Of a stretch of DNA of 64,000 nucleotides, positions 1-13,107 are shown piece by piece. Source of the stretch: a bacterium (GTDB taxonomy: Bacteria; Patescibacteriota; Gracilibacteria; BD1-5; UBA6164); assembly GCA_024635475.1 (NCBI GenBank), contig JAGXIW010000001.1, positions 1 to 64,000 of the forward strand. Direction: 5' to 3'. The stretch's first letter is position 1. Every line of letters starts with the position of its first letter. The position numbers were made by a program, and so were the translations under genes. The notes below the pieces were generated by a model. That model searched no databases and was not told the DNA's origin. It worked only from the letters and a program-made list of their open reading frames with translations.

Positions 1-304
1 AAAGTCATATTTTTATAAAATCATATATTTCAAGTAATCAAAAAATACTGGTAACTTTATCAAAATCAAGAAAGATTTCTCATCAAGTAAGACTTATAAA
101 AACTACTAAATTATCTCATTTATGTTTTTCTTTTAAAAATAACATATAATCAGAAATATTGTTTATCACAAGATCTAGTTTAAGTTTTTTTCATCACATT
201 TTAGCGTCTCTCCAACAATGAATACAACTAAGATTACAATCTTGCCACATTTGAATTGAAATTGTATAAGAAACAGTATTTTTTATATTTTCTTTTTTAC
301 TCAT
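1..304 (-). CDS. Radical SAM enzyme, N-terminal part (continues off the left edge)
   Basis: TGA=Gly translation MSKKENIKNTVSYTISIQMWQDCNLSCIHCWRDAKMGG...VVFISLTGGEIFLDFDKV: CxxxCxxC cluster motif plus TGGE motif. Confidence 0.88.
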
Positions 305-873
305 AAAGTTCTTTTTTTACATTCAGCTACAATAATTTCATTTAAAAAATATATCGAACATTTACTAGTATCTTTAGAATCTATAACTTCTTTATATTGT
401 TTGACTTTAGTTTTACATAATGTTTTATGTACAGATACATTTAAAGAGTCACATAAAGTAATATCTCATTTTAATACTGAATCTATAATGATATTAAAAC
501 CTTTAGCTATATCAAAACACTTATCCTTAACTTCTATATTATCTATAGTATTACAATGACCAGAACTTCAAGTAATAGCAACTTTTGTAAAAACATGTGA
601 ATTTTTAGCAAGAGCAATACACCTTGTTTTTTCATTTCATTCAATTAATTTACTACATTTAGATGAATTTCAAGTTCTAGCTTCATTAAATGCTTCTGTA
701 GCAATATTTCATGTATTATTTACAACGTTTCATGTATTATTTACAACATTTCATGTATTATTTATAACATTTTTTGTAATGTTATCTTCTTTGTTTTTAT
801 TAAAAAAAGAACAAGAAGTTAATAATAGTCATCATACAATAAACAGTATAAAAATAATGATTTTTTTATTCAT
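283..873 (-). CDS. Cys-rich lipoprotein with a 7-aa tandem repeat (NVVNNTG) and paired cysteines
   Basis: MNKKIIIFILFIVGGLLLTSCSFFNKNED... lipobox LTSC; 196 aa ending ECKKRTLGVKKKI; overlaps the radical SAM start by 22 bp. Confidence 0.82.
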
Positions 874-905
874 AAAAATTAAAGTAAATTAATAAAAATA
901 ATATC

Positions 906-1097
906 TTAACATGCTGAACATGAACATGAAGAATAAACACATTGAGTATATCAATTTACATCAGCTACTCATGCTACCAATAAGGCAGCACTTGCTATTT
1001 TTAGTGCATCTACTTTTGTAATTTCTCAACTTTCATCAATGATAAAATCTGATAAATTATCCTTAATTTTAGTTAAAGAGTTAATATCTTTTTTCAT
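906..1097 (-). CDS. Candidate RiPP-type precursor peptide, 63 aa, Cys-rich C-terminus
   Basis: MKKDINSLTKIKDNLSDFIIDESGEITKVDALKIASAALLVAGVADVNGYTQCVYSSCSCSAC*; same strand as the adjacent radical SAM gene. Confidence 0.7.
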
Positions 1098-1124
1098 AAT
1101 TAAATAGTTAAATAATAAATAAGT

Positions 1125-2822
1125 TTATTGGGGAGTATAACCAGCATTACAACTATAAACTTCACAAATTCACCGAGCTGTACCATTCCATGTTTGCATT
1201 CATGTTCAATAAGCAATATAACATCAGTATAATGTATTTGATACACAAGATACTCATCAATCTACTGTATGAAAACCAGTGGCACAAGTATATCTACAAG
1301 AAGTAGTACTTGCAGTTGTATTATTATAGACTGTTGATGTATTTGCTGGAGACCAAGCAGAACCATTCCAAGTTTGAATATAACTAGCTACAGTATTCCA
1401 TGCAGTTCAAGTTGCAGGTTTAGCAGCACAAGTATATGTTTGCGTATTGGCTACACAAGAAGTTCAGTTCCATGTATAATTTGTAGCACATTTATAATTA
1501 CAAGAAGTAGTACTTGCAGTTGTATTATTATAGACTGTTGATGTATTTGCTGGAGACCAAGCAGAACCATTCCAAGTTTGAGTATAACTAGTTACAGTAT
1601 TCCATACAGTTCAAGTTGCAGGTTTAGCAGCACAAGTATATGTTTGTGTATCGGCTACACAAATACTTCAATACCATGTATAATTTGGAGCACAAATAAA
1701 CCTACAATCACTAGGACTTGGAGTTTCATTATAAACAGCTGTAGTTGTCGGTGACCAAACTCAATACCATGTTTGTGTTATAGTAGTTGCTGTATTTCTT
1801 ATTGAATTTGCTGGTATTGGTCAACATATTCATACTTGTACATTGATTATACAAGAAGTTCAGTTCCATATATAATTTGAATCACATTCTATACTTTCTT
1901 CTCCATATGACAATGATCAATTTATACAAGTTGCTGTTATACTAGATAATCATGAAGTTATAGCTTTAGTTATAACTCGTTGCTCTGTGTAAGGTATTAT
2001 AGGAATTATATAATCATTATATGTTGTTGCACTACAAGGAACTGTACAAATATCAGATATATAAGTATTATCTCAACTTAAAAATCAATTATTACAGGTC
2101 CTAGTAATTGCTCAACAGGTATCATTATATGCTGTTTCAGATTGTCAATTTGCTATTGTTGTATTTCAAAGTACACATGAATTTTGAGCTTCTATTACAC
2201 TAGCCAATAGATTTTCACCTGAACCAGATATAGGTAAATTATCATTTGAACATACTGCTAAATAATTTCAAGAATCTGTATTTAAATCTAGACTTCAAGT
2301 AATTAAGTAATTTATTGGAATTTTTGAATCATAATCCAATAATACACATACTTCATCTCATACAAAATATGTTACTCTTTCTGTATAATCTTCTAATATT
2401 GCATAAGTTTTTTCTATTAAATAATTTTGAGATAGTATCTCAGAATTATTATTTTCTAAAAATGCTAATAGTTGTATATTTTTTCATGAATAATCTATAC
2501 TATATATATAATTTGTATCATCCTTTGGATCATTAAATCATGTTCATTTTATTATGGTTGAAACTGTTTCTCATACGAATCATTGTTTTAAAAGTCATAT
2601 AACATCTAAATAATTATCAGGAACTGGATATACTTGGCGAATTTCGTGTGAAAGAGCTAATCATTTAGATATATCTCTTAAATGTGTTACCCTCAAACTA
2701 TCTCTAGCATCTGAAGCATATAATTGATATGATAAAAATCAGATTATTGTTAATATAGCTAGTATAACAATAGTTATTAATAGTTCTACTAAAGTAAATG
2801 CCTTTTTATTTTTAACTAACAT
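1125..2822 (-). CDS. Type IV prepilin-like protein with long Cys/Trp-rich repeat C-terminus
   Basis: N-terminus MLVKNKKAFTLVELLITIVILAILTIIGF (prepilin signal); C-terminal YTC/TWNGSAWSPANTSTVYNNTTASTTSC repeats; 566 codons in frame. Confidence 0.83.
1296..1650. repeat. Two near-identical direct repeats, period about 204 bp, inside the prepilin-like gene
   Basis: acaagaagtagtacttgcagttgtattattatagactgttgatgtatttgctggagaccaagcagaacc... at about 1296 and 1500. Confidence 0.85.
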
Positions 2823-2973
2823 AAATTTTTAAAAAATTAAAATTAAACTAGGTTATTTATCTTCATAGATAATAATAAACATATAAATTATGTCAAATAA
2901 TAATTTTTAACTATATTGACTTACTGTACAAAATATTTTAATATTTTATATTTTAATATTTTATATTTTAATA

Positions 2974-3210
2974 TTAAATAACTGATTCGATAGGTTCAGT
3001 GGTTTCAGCTTGTTTAATAGGTTCTATTACTTCTGTATTTTCAGTGACAGTAGAAGTAACTTCTGAAGTAATTTCTGGAATAACTTCTTCAGTTGCTGTA
3101 TTAGTAAGAGTAGGTTCAATTGTAGTTATTTCCTCAGTTGTTATTGTTTCTGTAGTATCACAATTTTCACAAGCATTGTTTCAGAATAGTTTTTTAAAGA
3201 AATCAAACAT
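2974..3210 (-). CDS. Small Thr/Glu-rich hypothetical protein
   Basis: MFDFFKKLFGNNACENCDTTETITTEEITT...; 78 aa. Confidence 0.5.
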
Positions 3211-3277
3211 AGATTTTGTTTTATAAAATAAAATGTATATTTATTATATGATATAATTTATTTTTTAGCAATATTTT

Positions 3278-4501
3278 TTAATAAGAAATCGTTACTTTTG
3301 CTAATGCTTCTTTTAATCTAGTTATATTTTCTGTATTTAAAGAATCATAACAAGCTGAATATCTTATAAATTGTTCATTTTTTCAACCTATTTCACTTCA
3401 TACAAAAGGTACTCAAACAAGTCAAATAGCACTAATCATCTTATTATTGAATTCTTCACCTGTCATAATTTTTTCTCAGTTTATATATGATGGACATGTA
3501 AATAACATAAAAAATCATGCATCACTTGGACAAGCTAATATTAATCATGCATCTTCAAAAATAGGAATTAATACATCCATTCTTTTTTTATACATTTCTT
3601 GTATTTTTTTATTATCTTCTCTACTTTCTTTTGTATCAAGATATCTATTTAATCAAACTGCTGCAGGTCAAAATATTCAGGAATCTGTATTTCACTTTAT
3701 TTTTATTATTTCATTTATAAAATCAGGAGTTCCTACAATTGTTCATATTCTCCATCCACAAGCTGAAAAAGTTTTTGAAATAGAAAATAACTCAGCCCAT
3801 TCAAGTTCTGGATAATCTATTGCTACCGAAGTTAAACTTACATGATTTTTGTGAACTACAGCAGTATATGCTCAATCATTTACTAATCTTATTTTATTTA
3901 TTATACAAAAGTTAATTATCTCTTCCCATTCTTCCCTACTAGCTCAAACAGGACATGGATTACCAGGTTTTACAGTTAAAATCATTCTAGGTAATTTTCC
4001 GATAGGCATATTTGAAACTTTTAATTTAAAGTTTTCAAAACTATAAATAGGCCAAATATATGATTCTTCTCATAGATATTCACACCAAGTAGCCATTACA
4101 TCGTATGCTGGTGCATTTTTCATATATCATTTATTTTCTACTGGTGAATCAGTTCTATTTGCTCAACATGCTATTGGAAGTAATCATAAAATAGGTTTTT
4201 CTCAAGGTATTAACAAAGTTGATAAATGAGGGAAATTATCTACATTTATTCAAGTATTTAATTCAATTATTTTTTTATTTAATCATTCTGGGCTTCAATT
4301 ATCCCAATAATTATGATTTTTATTTACATCTCTCATAACTTCTTCAGCCACTAGTTGTCTAAGTAATTCTGGAGGATTAGTGTCAGGTTCTCAAACTGCT
4401 ATATTGATACTAGATCAAGCTCAATTTACAAGTTCATATTCTCTAATCATTTTTTTTATTCTTTGAAAAAGATTTTCTCAAGATTCTGGTAAATATCTCA
4501 T
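3278..4501 (-). CDS. Class I/II PLP-dependent aminotransferase
   Basis: NHNYWDNGSPEG, LTVKPGNPCPVG, SISKTFSACGWRIG motifs; 407 aa. Confidence 0.82.
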
Positions 4502-4548
4502 AGTTTTTATTGTTAAAAAATAATTTAATTAATAAAATATATAAATAC

Positions 4549-4632
4549 TGTCATTATCGGGCTTGACCCGATAATCTAGTAAAGTAAACATTGTTTGTAC
4601 ACTGGTTTATCGGGTCAAGCCCGATAATGACA
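4549..4632. repeat. Perfect 26-bp inverted repeat (tgtcattatcgggcttgacccgataa ... ttatcgggtcaagcccgataatgaca)
   Basis: Arms 4549-4574 and 4607-4632 are exact reverse complements; each arm holds its own TATCGGG/CCCGATA palindrome. Confidence 0.92.
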
Positions 4633-4650
4633 AAAACAATAAAAATAACT

Positions 4651-5655
4651 TTATTTTTTCTTATTAATCATATATTTTAATATCTCAACAGCATTTAAAG
4701 CTGCTCATCTAAGAAGTTGATCGCCTGATACAAATAACTCTACTCAATAATCTCAAAAAACAAGATTTTTTCTAATTCTTCAAACTTCAATATTGTATTT
4801 TCATGTAGCAGTTAATGGCATAGGATAGATTTTGTTTACTGGGTCATCTCTCAAATCTACTCATGGAGAATTTGAAAGTAATTGTTTTATATCTTCTATA
4901 TCGACTTTTTTTTCAGTTTCTAGTACTATACTTTCACTATGAGCTCTCAGAGTTGGAATTCTCACAGCAGTACAACTAACTTGTAGGTTTTTATTTCAAA
5001 GTATTTTATGGGTTTCCCGAGTTACTTTCATTTCTTCTTTTGTGTATCAGTTATCTTCAAATTTATCTATGTGTGGGATTAGGTTAAAAGCTATATCGTG
5101 TGCAAATACTTTATTTACTCTTTTTTCTCAAACAAGGTATTTTTTTGTATTTTCTATAAGTTCTTCCATTCATTTGGCTCATGCTCAACTTGTTGCTTGA
5201 TAAGTTGAAACTATCATTTTTTTGATTCAGTATTTTTTATAAATTGGATTTACTGCCATCAAAGCAATTGCTGTTGTACAATTTGGATTTGCAATTATTT
5301 TAGCATCTCAAATAGAATCTGCATTGATTTCAGGTATAACTAGAGGTATATTGTCATCGTATCTAAAAACTGATGAATTATCAATAACGACTACTCATTT
5401 CTTATTTGCTATTGGAGCAAAAGCTTTTGAATTATCTCACCCTGCTGAAAATAATGCATAGTCCAATCATTCAAAGAAATCTTCATCTACTTTTTTTAAT
5501 GTGATCTCTCAAAAAGGAGTATTTATTATATTTCAAGTAGATTCAGGAGATGCTCAAAGTCTAAGTTCTTTAATTGGTATTTTTAAATCATACAGACATT
5601 TAATCATTTCAACTCAAACAGCTCAAGTAGCTCAAACTATTCATACATTGTGCAT
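4651..5655 (-). CDS. asd: Aspartate-semialdehyde dehydrogenase
   Basis: MHNVGIVGATGAVGVEMIKCL..., ANPNCTTAIALMAV, STYQATSGAGAKGMEEL. Confidence 0.92.
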
Positions 5656-5677
5656 AGAGTAAGGGTTATGGAATAAA

Positions 5678-7021
<1,344 letters not shown>

Positions 7022-7095
7022 AATTTTTATTTTATGTATAAATTATTTTTAGTATATTAGAAAAAAGAAAAAATCAAGTTTTGTAGTTATAAAAT

Positions 7096-7130
7096 AAAAA
7101 AAAGTATAAAATTTAATTTTATACTTTTTT
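7096..7130 (-). terminator. Hairpin terminator after the WG-repeat gene
   Basis: aaaaaaaagtataaaatttaattttatactttttt inverted repeat. Confidence 0.65.
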
Positions 7131-7142
7131 TATAATTAACAT

Positions 7143-8582
7143 TTATATTTTCAATTTTCTTTTAGAGCCTATTAATCAATGGTTTTTATAAAAAATATCA
7201 TCTCATTCAAAAAATATTTCTTTTTTTCAAGATAATAAAATATCGTGTTCAAGTATATTATTTTTATCCATACATAGTAATCATTCTCAATTTTTATTTG
7301 AATATTTCACAAATAATTTTCAATTAATCTCTTGAATGTCATCTATATATTTTTCTCAACATAATAATGTTAAATTTCTATTTATATTTAGTAAACATTG
7401 TCAATTTAGTAATCATATTCATTTTTTATCTCAATATTTTACAAAAAATTCTCAATCACAATTTTGAATTTCACTTATAAATTCTTTTCAAGATAATAAC
7501 ACATTTTTACTTTTTACATCATATAATCATTCTCAATCTTTAAGTATATCTATAAAATCTACAAATGATTTTCAATCAATATGCCTAAATTTACTTATTG
7601 ATTTTTTTCAAGATAATAGAATTGTTTTACTTTCTACATCATATAATCCTAATCATTTTTTATCTTCAAATTTAACAACGATATTTCAGTTAAGTAAATG
7701 TGGGTAATATAATTCTCTTTTTCAAGATAATAGAATTGTTTTACTTTCTACATCAAATAATCAATTTCATTCTTTATCTTCAAAGACTATAAATAATTTA
7801 TTTCAAATACTTTGATATCATATATATTTTTTTCATGATAATATTATACTTTTACTTTCTACATCAAATAATCAATTTCAATCCTTATTTTCAAAATTTA
7901 CAAATACTTTAGATCAAAAAGTTTTTATAGTAGGAATATTTACTATTCATGACAATATTATATCTCTTTTGATATATTTTATATTTAAAGAAATACTATA
8001 TATTCAATCATTATTTTGTAAAATTGATATATTTCAAACTGTTTGTATAACCTTATAATTTTCATTTCAAATTTTTTGATATAAATCTCATCAATGTTCT
8101 ATAATAGGATTTTTTGAATTATCTAATAAATGTGTTAATTTTGAATTAATTATAAGAGAATTAAGTTTTGTTTTTAATTCTCATATATGAAATAAAGGAT
8201 TATTTTTTCTTTCAATTTTTGATGCATTAAAAGCATTTATATGTCAATTATATTCGATTTGTTTAATTGTATTTATGTATGATTTTTTAAATCATTTAGA
8301 ATTAATTAATTCTAAAAATATTTTAGAATCTGGTTCAGAAATTCAATGTCATGATAAAATATTTTCAAAAATAAAAATTAATGATTTTGTATCACTTTTT
8401 TCTTCTTTTTCTGTCATATCCTCAAGTATTTTTGAAAATATTTTCACAGGAGTACTTTCTTCCTTGGTAAAATTATTTTCTTGTGTTAAATTATTATATG
8501 ATTCTTCAACGAGAGTTCTTTTTATTTCTTTTTCTGGTAAGATATCATCAAGTTCATTTATATCTAAAGATAAGTTTCACAT
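7143..8582 (-). CDS. WG-repeat-like protein
   Basis: About 40-aa repeats such as DGWNGLFDVESKTILLSGKKELYYPHLLNGNIVVKFEDKK; 479 aa in one TGA=Gly frame. Confidence 0.72.
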
Positions 8583-8625
8583 AAAAAAGTTTATAAATAA
8601 TATTTCTACATTTATAAACTTTTTT
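8583..8625 (-). terminator. Hairpin terminator
   Basis: aaaaaagtttataaa...tttataaactttttt. Confidence 0.65.
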
Positions 8626-8674
8626 ATTTATTTGTCAATTTTATTTTATATAAAACCTCTAAATTATCATTATA

Positions 8675-9037
8675 CTAAGCATATTTCAATAATTTATAAT
8701 CATCAGCTACTCAATTTTTATGTAATAATAATCCAGCTTGAGATAACATCTTTGATACTTGATTATTTTCTCTGTCACTGGTAATCATTTCCCATAATTT
8801 TTTATTAGAAATTCATAACATCTGTCATAAGTTGATACTTGTTTCTTCATCTTTTGTTGTATCTTTCATATCAAGTACACCAAGTGCTTTATCCCCATAT
8901 TCAGCTAATGGATTTTCTAACAATCTTAATCATCTTTTATTAAATTCACCTAGTGTGTTTTTAGTATCTTTACTCAATGTTTTTTGTTGTTGTACTTCAA
9001 CTGAAGGACTTAAAGTTTGTATTTCTCTTGTTCTCAT
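8675..9037 (-). CDS. Hypothetical protein, 120 aa
   Basis: MRTREIQTLSPSVEVQQQKTLSKDTKNTLGEFNKRGLRLLENPLAEYGDKALGVLDMKD... Confidence 0.6.
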
Positions 9038-9088
9038 ATTTTTTTATTATTATAAAATTAAATTTGTTTTTGTTTTTTGTTATATGTA

Positions 9089-11482
9089 TTATTTTCATAA
9101 AGTTAAAGTAGAATTTTTGGTTTTATCTATTGCTAGAGATATTACATAGGCTCATTCTCATCTGGTTATATGTTGATAAGGTTGATAATAATTTTCTCAA
9201 AACTTATCTTTCCATGTATTACTTTTATCAAAAATTGTATTAGCTTTTTTATTATCCTCTTTTTCTAAATCTCTATAGGTTATTGATACTTGAGGAGATT
9301 TATTAAAGACTAGGTATTTATATGCTTTATCCAAGAAATCTTTTCTTGTAATAGGATTAAAAGAACTTACATTTTCTTTACTTAATATTTCTAAATTTGA
9401 ATCAATTATAACTATAATATTTTTATCAATTGTATCTTTTTTTATTGTTAATAAAGTATTTTTGATCCAAATTATAGTTTCTTTTTCTGTCATAGCTCTT
9501 TTCTCTAGAAAATATCATTGCTTAAGCTCTGAAGTCGCTATATTATTTTCAAGTATTTTTATAACATCATCATAATAAGCATAAGATTCTGTTAATCATT
9601 TTGGAGCATCTGCTTTTAAATTAAGTATTATTAAATCTTTTTTTTCATTAAAAGAATATAATTTAATTTTAGCTTGGTCATCAAAAACTTTATAATCAAA
9701 TATTACAAGTCATCAAACAGTATCTTTATATGATATTACCTTACTTTTTATATACTCATTTTCTTTACATTCTTTTTTCATTATATTTTTGATATTTTTT
9801 ACATCTCAAGTTTTTATACATATTTTTGCATTTCATTCTGCTTTTAGATCAAAATCTCAAGTATATCTTAGATTTAAAAGTCTAGCTCATTTTTCATCTT
9901 TTAACATTACTGCTCATGAGTTTTTATCTCATAAAATAACTTTTGATTTTGCTAATACTATTGCAGATTTTGGACTAATAGCTTTCCCATCATCAAATAC
10001 TTTTAATTTTATTGTTTCAATAGTCTTGTTTCACATTTTTATGTAAAGAGTTGTATCTCCTACTTTTTTACCAGTCAAAGTAATTTCTCTTTTTCAATCT
10101 GTAAAATTGTAAAATTTATTTGGAAATACATCTATTATATTTTGATCAATTATAAAACTTATTGGATATGGAGTATTTCATTTAAATCAATTTCATCTTT
10201 TATCTGTTATTTTTAAATTTATTTTTTTATTTATTCAAAGTCATACATTATCTCAAATTTCATTTGATTTAATATCTATATCATATTTTCTTTGAAATTC
10301 TTTAATTTCTCTTTCTTCAATTTCTTCTCTAGTCAACATTCATTCCCTACTAATTTTTTTAATTTCTTTTCATGATACTACTTCTTTAGTAACAATTTCA
10401 TTTGAATTATTATTGTTACTTGCTAAGTATTTATCAAAATCTTTTTTTGTTTGAGCTCTTGTCTTAGGTCAGAAATATCAAGCTCAATCATCAGAAGTTG
10501 ATAATATAACTCATTTATCTAATTGGTATCTTATTATATCTTGCAATAAAGAGTTATAATTTCAATCTATAGATCATTTATAATACCCCAATTTTCTATA
10601 TATTTTCTGTACTTCAATTATATCATCGAATTCTGAATCTATATAAACTGGTTTATCAAAAATTCAATTAAAATTTCAACTTGTATTATTATTTGTTTTT
10701 ATACTTGTTATAGTATTTTTTGGTTTTTTTATACTTACTTCTTTTATTACCATATTATTTAAAATCGTTCCTGAAGTTTCTAAAAAAGCAAGAGGGTCAA
10801 CTGTTAAATTTTGTAAATCTTGAAAACATTTTCAATTATTTACTATATCATTATATGAGTAAGGACAAGTATCATAACTATAATATGCTGGAGAGCTTTT
10901 TGTAGTAACATCAATTTGAAAATGTAGGTGGTTTCAAGTAGAATTTCAAGTACTTCACACTTCTCATATTTTATCTCAAGCTTTTATTTCTTCTCATACT
11001 TTTACATCTATTTTTGATAAATGTGCATAGTTTGAAACTACTTTTTTTCAATTTATTTCATGTTTTATAGATATTAGATTTCAAAATTCTAATTTATTCT
11101 GTGCAATTATAATTTCTCAATCAGCCATTGCATAAACTGGAGTTCATTCTGAAGTAGCTATATCTACTCACATATGTCATCAATTTCACAGATCCCATCA
11201 ATATGTATATGATGATCACCGTAAAACAGTATATCTTCTAGTATATTCATTATATCATTCATTTAAATCAGCATATTTTTGATAATCATCTGTTTTAAGA
11301 ATTTTTAAATTTTCTTTACATTTACTATCAAGATCTGCAAATTTTTCATATCTACATTCAAGTTTTGCAACTTGTTGTAATGGATACATTATTTCTTGGC
11401 TAGCTGACCTAGTAATATCTGGTGGGATAATTACTAGTCATATCAGAAGTGCTGATATGGTTTTCTTTATTTTTGTTTCCAT
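9089..11482 (-). CDS. Large secreted protein with M23 (LytM) peptidase domain
   Basis: GGHMGVDIATSEGTPVYAMADGEIIIAQ...NYAHLSKIDVKVGEEIKAGDKIGEVGSTGNSTGNHLHFQID; 797 aa. Confidence 0.85.
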
Positions 11483-11751
11483 AATAATTTTTTAGAAATA
11501 ATTTTTATTTAAATTGTTTTTGTATATAATTAGTTTTAAGTACCAATTTATATATTTTGACATTTAAATTATTTTGTGTGTAATTAATTATCTCATATAA
11601 ATTATGCAATATATTTTAGATATTGTCAAATATTTTAATTACTTTTTTTATAAAAAAGTAATTTGTCAAGAAAAATAAGATACAAGAACAAAGACAAAAG
11701 CTGAAAAACAAAGGAAAATAATAACATATTTAAAATTAATTAATTTTTATT

Positions 11752-12552
11752 ATGTATATCTTTAAATTACAATTATTTTGATTAACTATTGCTCCCACAT
11801 ACTATTGACTTATGTATGTGCTTTGATTTGTGTATTGATATATAACCGTAAAAAGGTGATTAAAATTGAGTCATAAAAAAATGGATGACTTGCTTTTATA
11901 TATATTTATATGAGTAATTTTATGATGAAGAATAGGTTATATATTGTTTTATGATCTGAGTTATTACATAGGTAATCCATCAAATTTAATTAAAATTTGG
12001 GAATGATGAATGAGTTTTCATGGTTGAGTGATTTGAGTTGTTTTAGCTATGTATTTTTTTGCTAAAAAATACAAGAAATCTATATTGAATAATAAACTTG
12101 ATTTAAATCCACAAACTTCTAAAGCATTTTTAAAACTTACTGACGAAGTCTGTAGAAGTCTACCTGTATGATTGTGACTAGGAAGATTGTGAAATTACCT
12201 CAATAAAGAACTACTTTGATATAGTCCTTATGATTGACCTTTTGCTGTTTATATAAATTCCGTTTGATACTTTCCTTCTCCTTTACTTGAAGCTATTTTA
12301 GAATGACTTGTATTATTTTTAATACTCGCTTATTTTTATAAAAAGAAAAATACAGAATGAAAAATACAGGATTGACAAGTAGCTTCATTATTCTTAATAT
12401 TTTATGCTATTTTCAGGATTTTTGTAGAAATATTTTTTAGGACTCCTGATCCTCAGATTGGATATATCTTTTGATTTTTAACTATGTGAGAGATTCTTAC
12501 ATTTCCTATGCTTATTGTCTGAATTTATTATTTTGTTAAGTTAAGTAAATAA
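11752..12552 (+). CDS. lgt: Prolipoprotein diacylglyceryl transferase
   Basis: GGRIGYILFYD, WEGGMSFHGGVIGVVLAM, VGLGLGRLGNYLNKELLG, PSPLLEAILEG, GQVASLFLIFYAIFRIFVEIFFRTPDPQIGY. Confidence 0.93.
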
Positions 12553-12553
12553 T

Positions 12554-13078
12554 ATGACTATTTCAAATATATTTATAATAATTTCAGCTATAATAACAGC
12601 TTTAACTTTTTTTATTAAGGGGTTAACTAATTTTGGTATAAACCATGCTTTTTTGTCAGAATCTACATATCACATAGTTTTAGTACAATTTTTATTGTAC
12701 CAGTTTTTACATTGAGGTGTAACTCATCTTATTTTTAATTCATTATTTATTTATATATTTTGAAATTGACTTGAAAATCTAATTTGAAAAAGAAAATTTA
12801 TTATATTTTTTATATTTAATACTATTTTTGTTTGAATATCTTTACTTTTATTTACTTCGGGAAATACCATATGAATAAGTGGTTTTTGTATGGCTATTTT
12901 AACCTATTTTACTCTAGAATTATATAGTAAAAATAATCCAGAATATAAGTGATGAATAACAGCTATAGTAATAAACCTAGCTATATGATTTACCCCATGA
13001 ATAAGTCTTGTTTGACATCTTTTTTGAAGTATAGCATGAGGGATATTTTATTTGTATAATAAAGAAAAAAAGAGTTAA
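12554..13078 (+). CDS. Rhomboid-family intramembrane serine protease-like protein
   Basis: HGGVTHLIFNSLFIYIFGNGLE, GISGFCMAIL (GxSG), GHLFGSIAGG. Confidence 0.78.
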
Positions 13079-13096
13079 TTTAATAACTCTTTTTTT
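13067..13096. terminator. Bidirectional hairpin terminator between rhomboid and topA
   Basis: aaaaagagttaatttaataactcttttttt. Confidence 0.72.
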
Positions 13097-13107
13097 ATAA
13101 TATATTC

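Noticed and set aside
3447-3815. Plus-strand ORF of 122 aa
   Set aside because: Antisense to the aminotransferase gene, which has clear family motifs.
8275-8784. Plus-strand ORF of 169 aa
   Set aside because: Antisense to the WG-repeat protein and its terminator.
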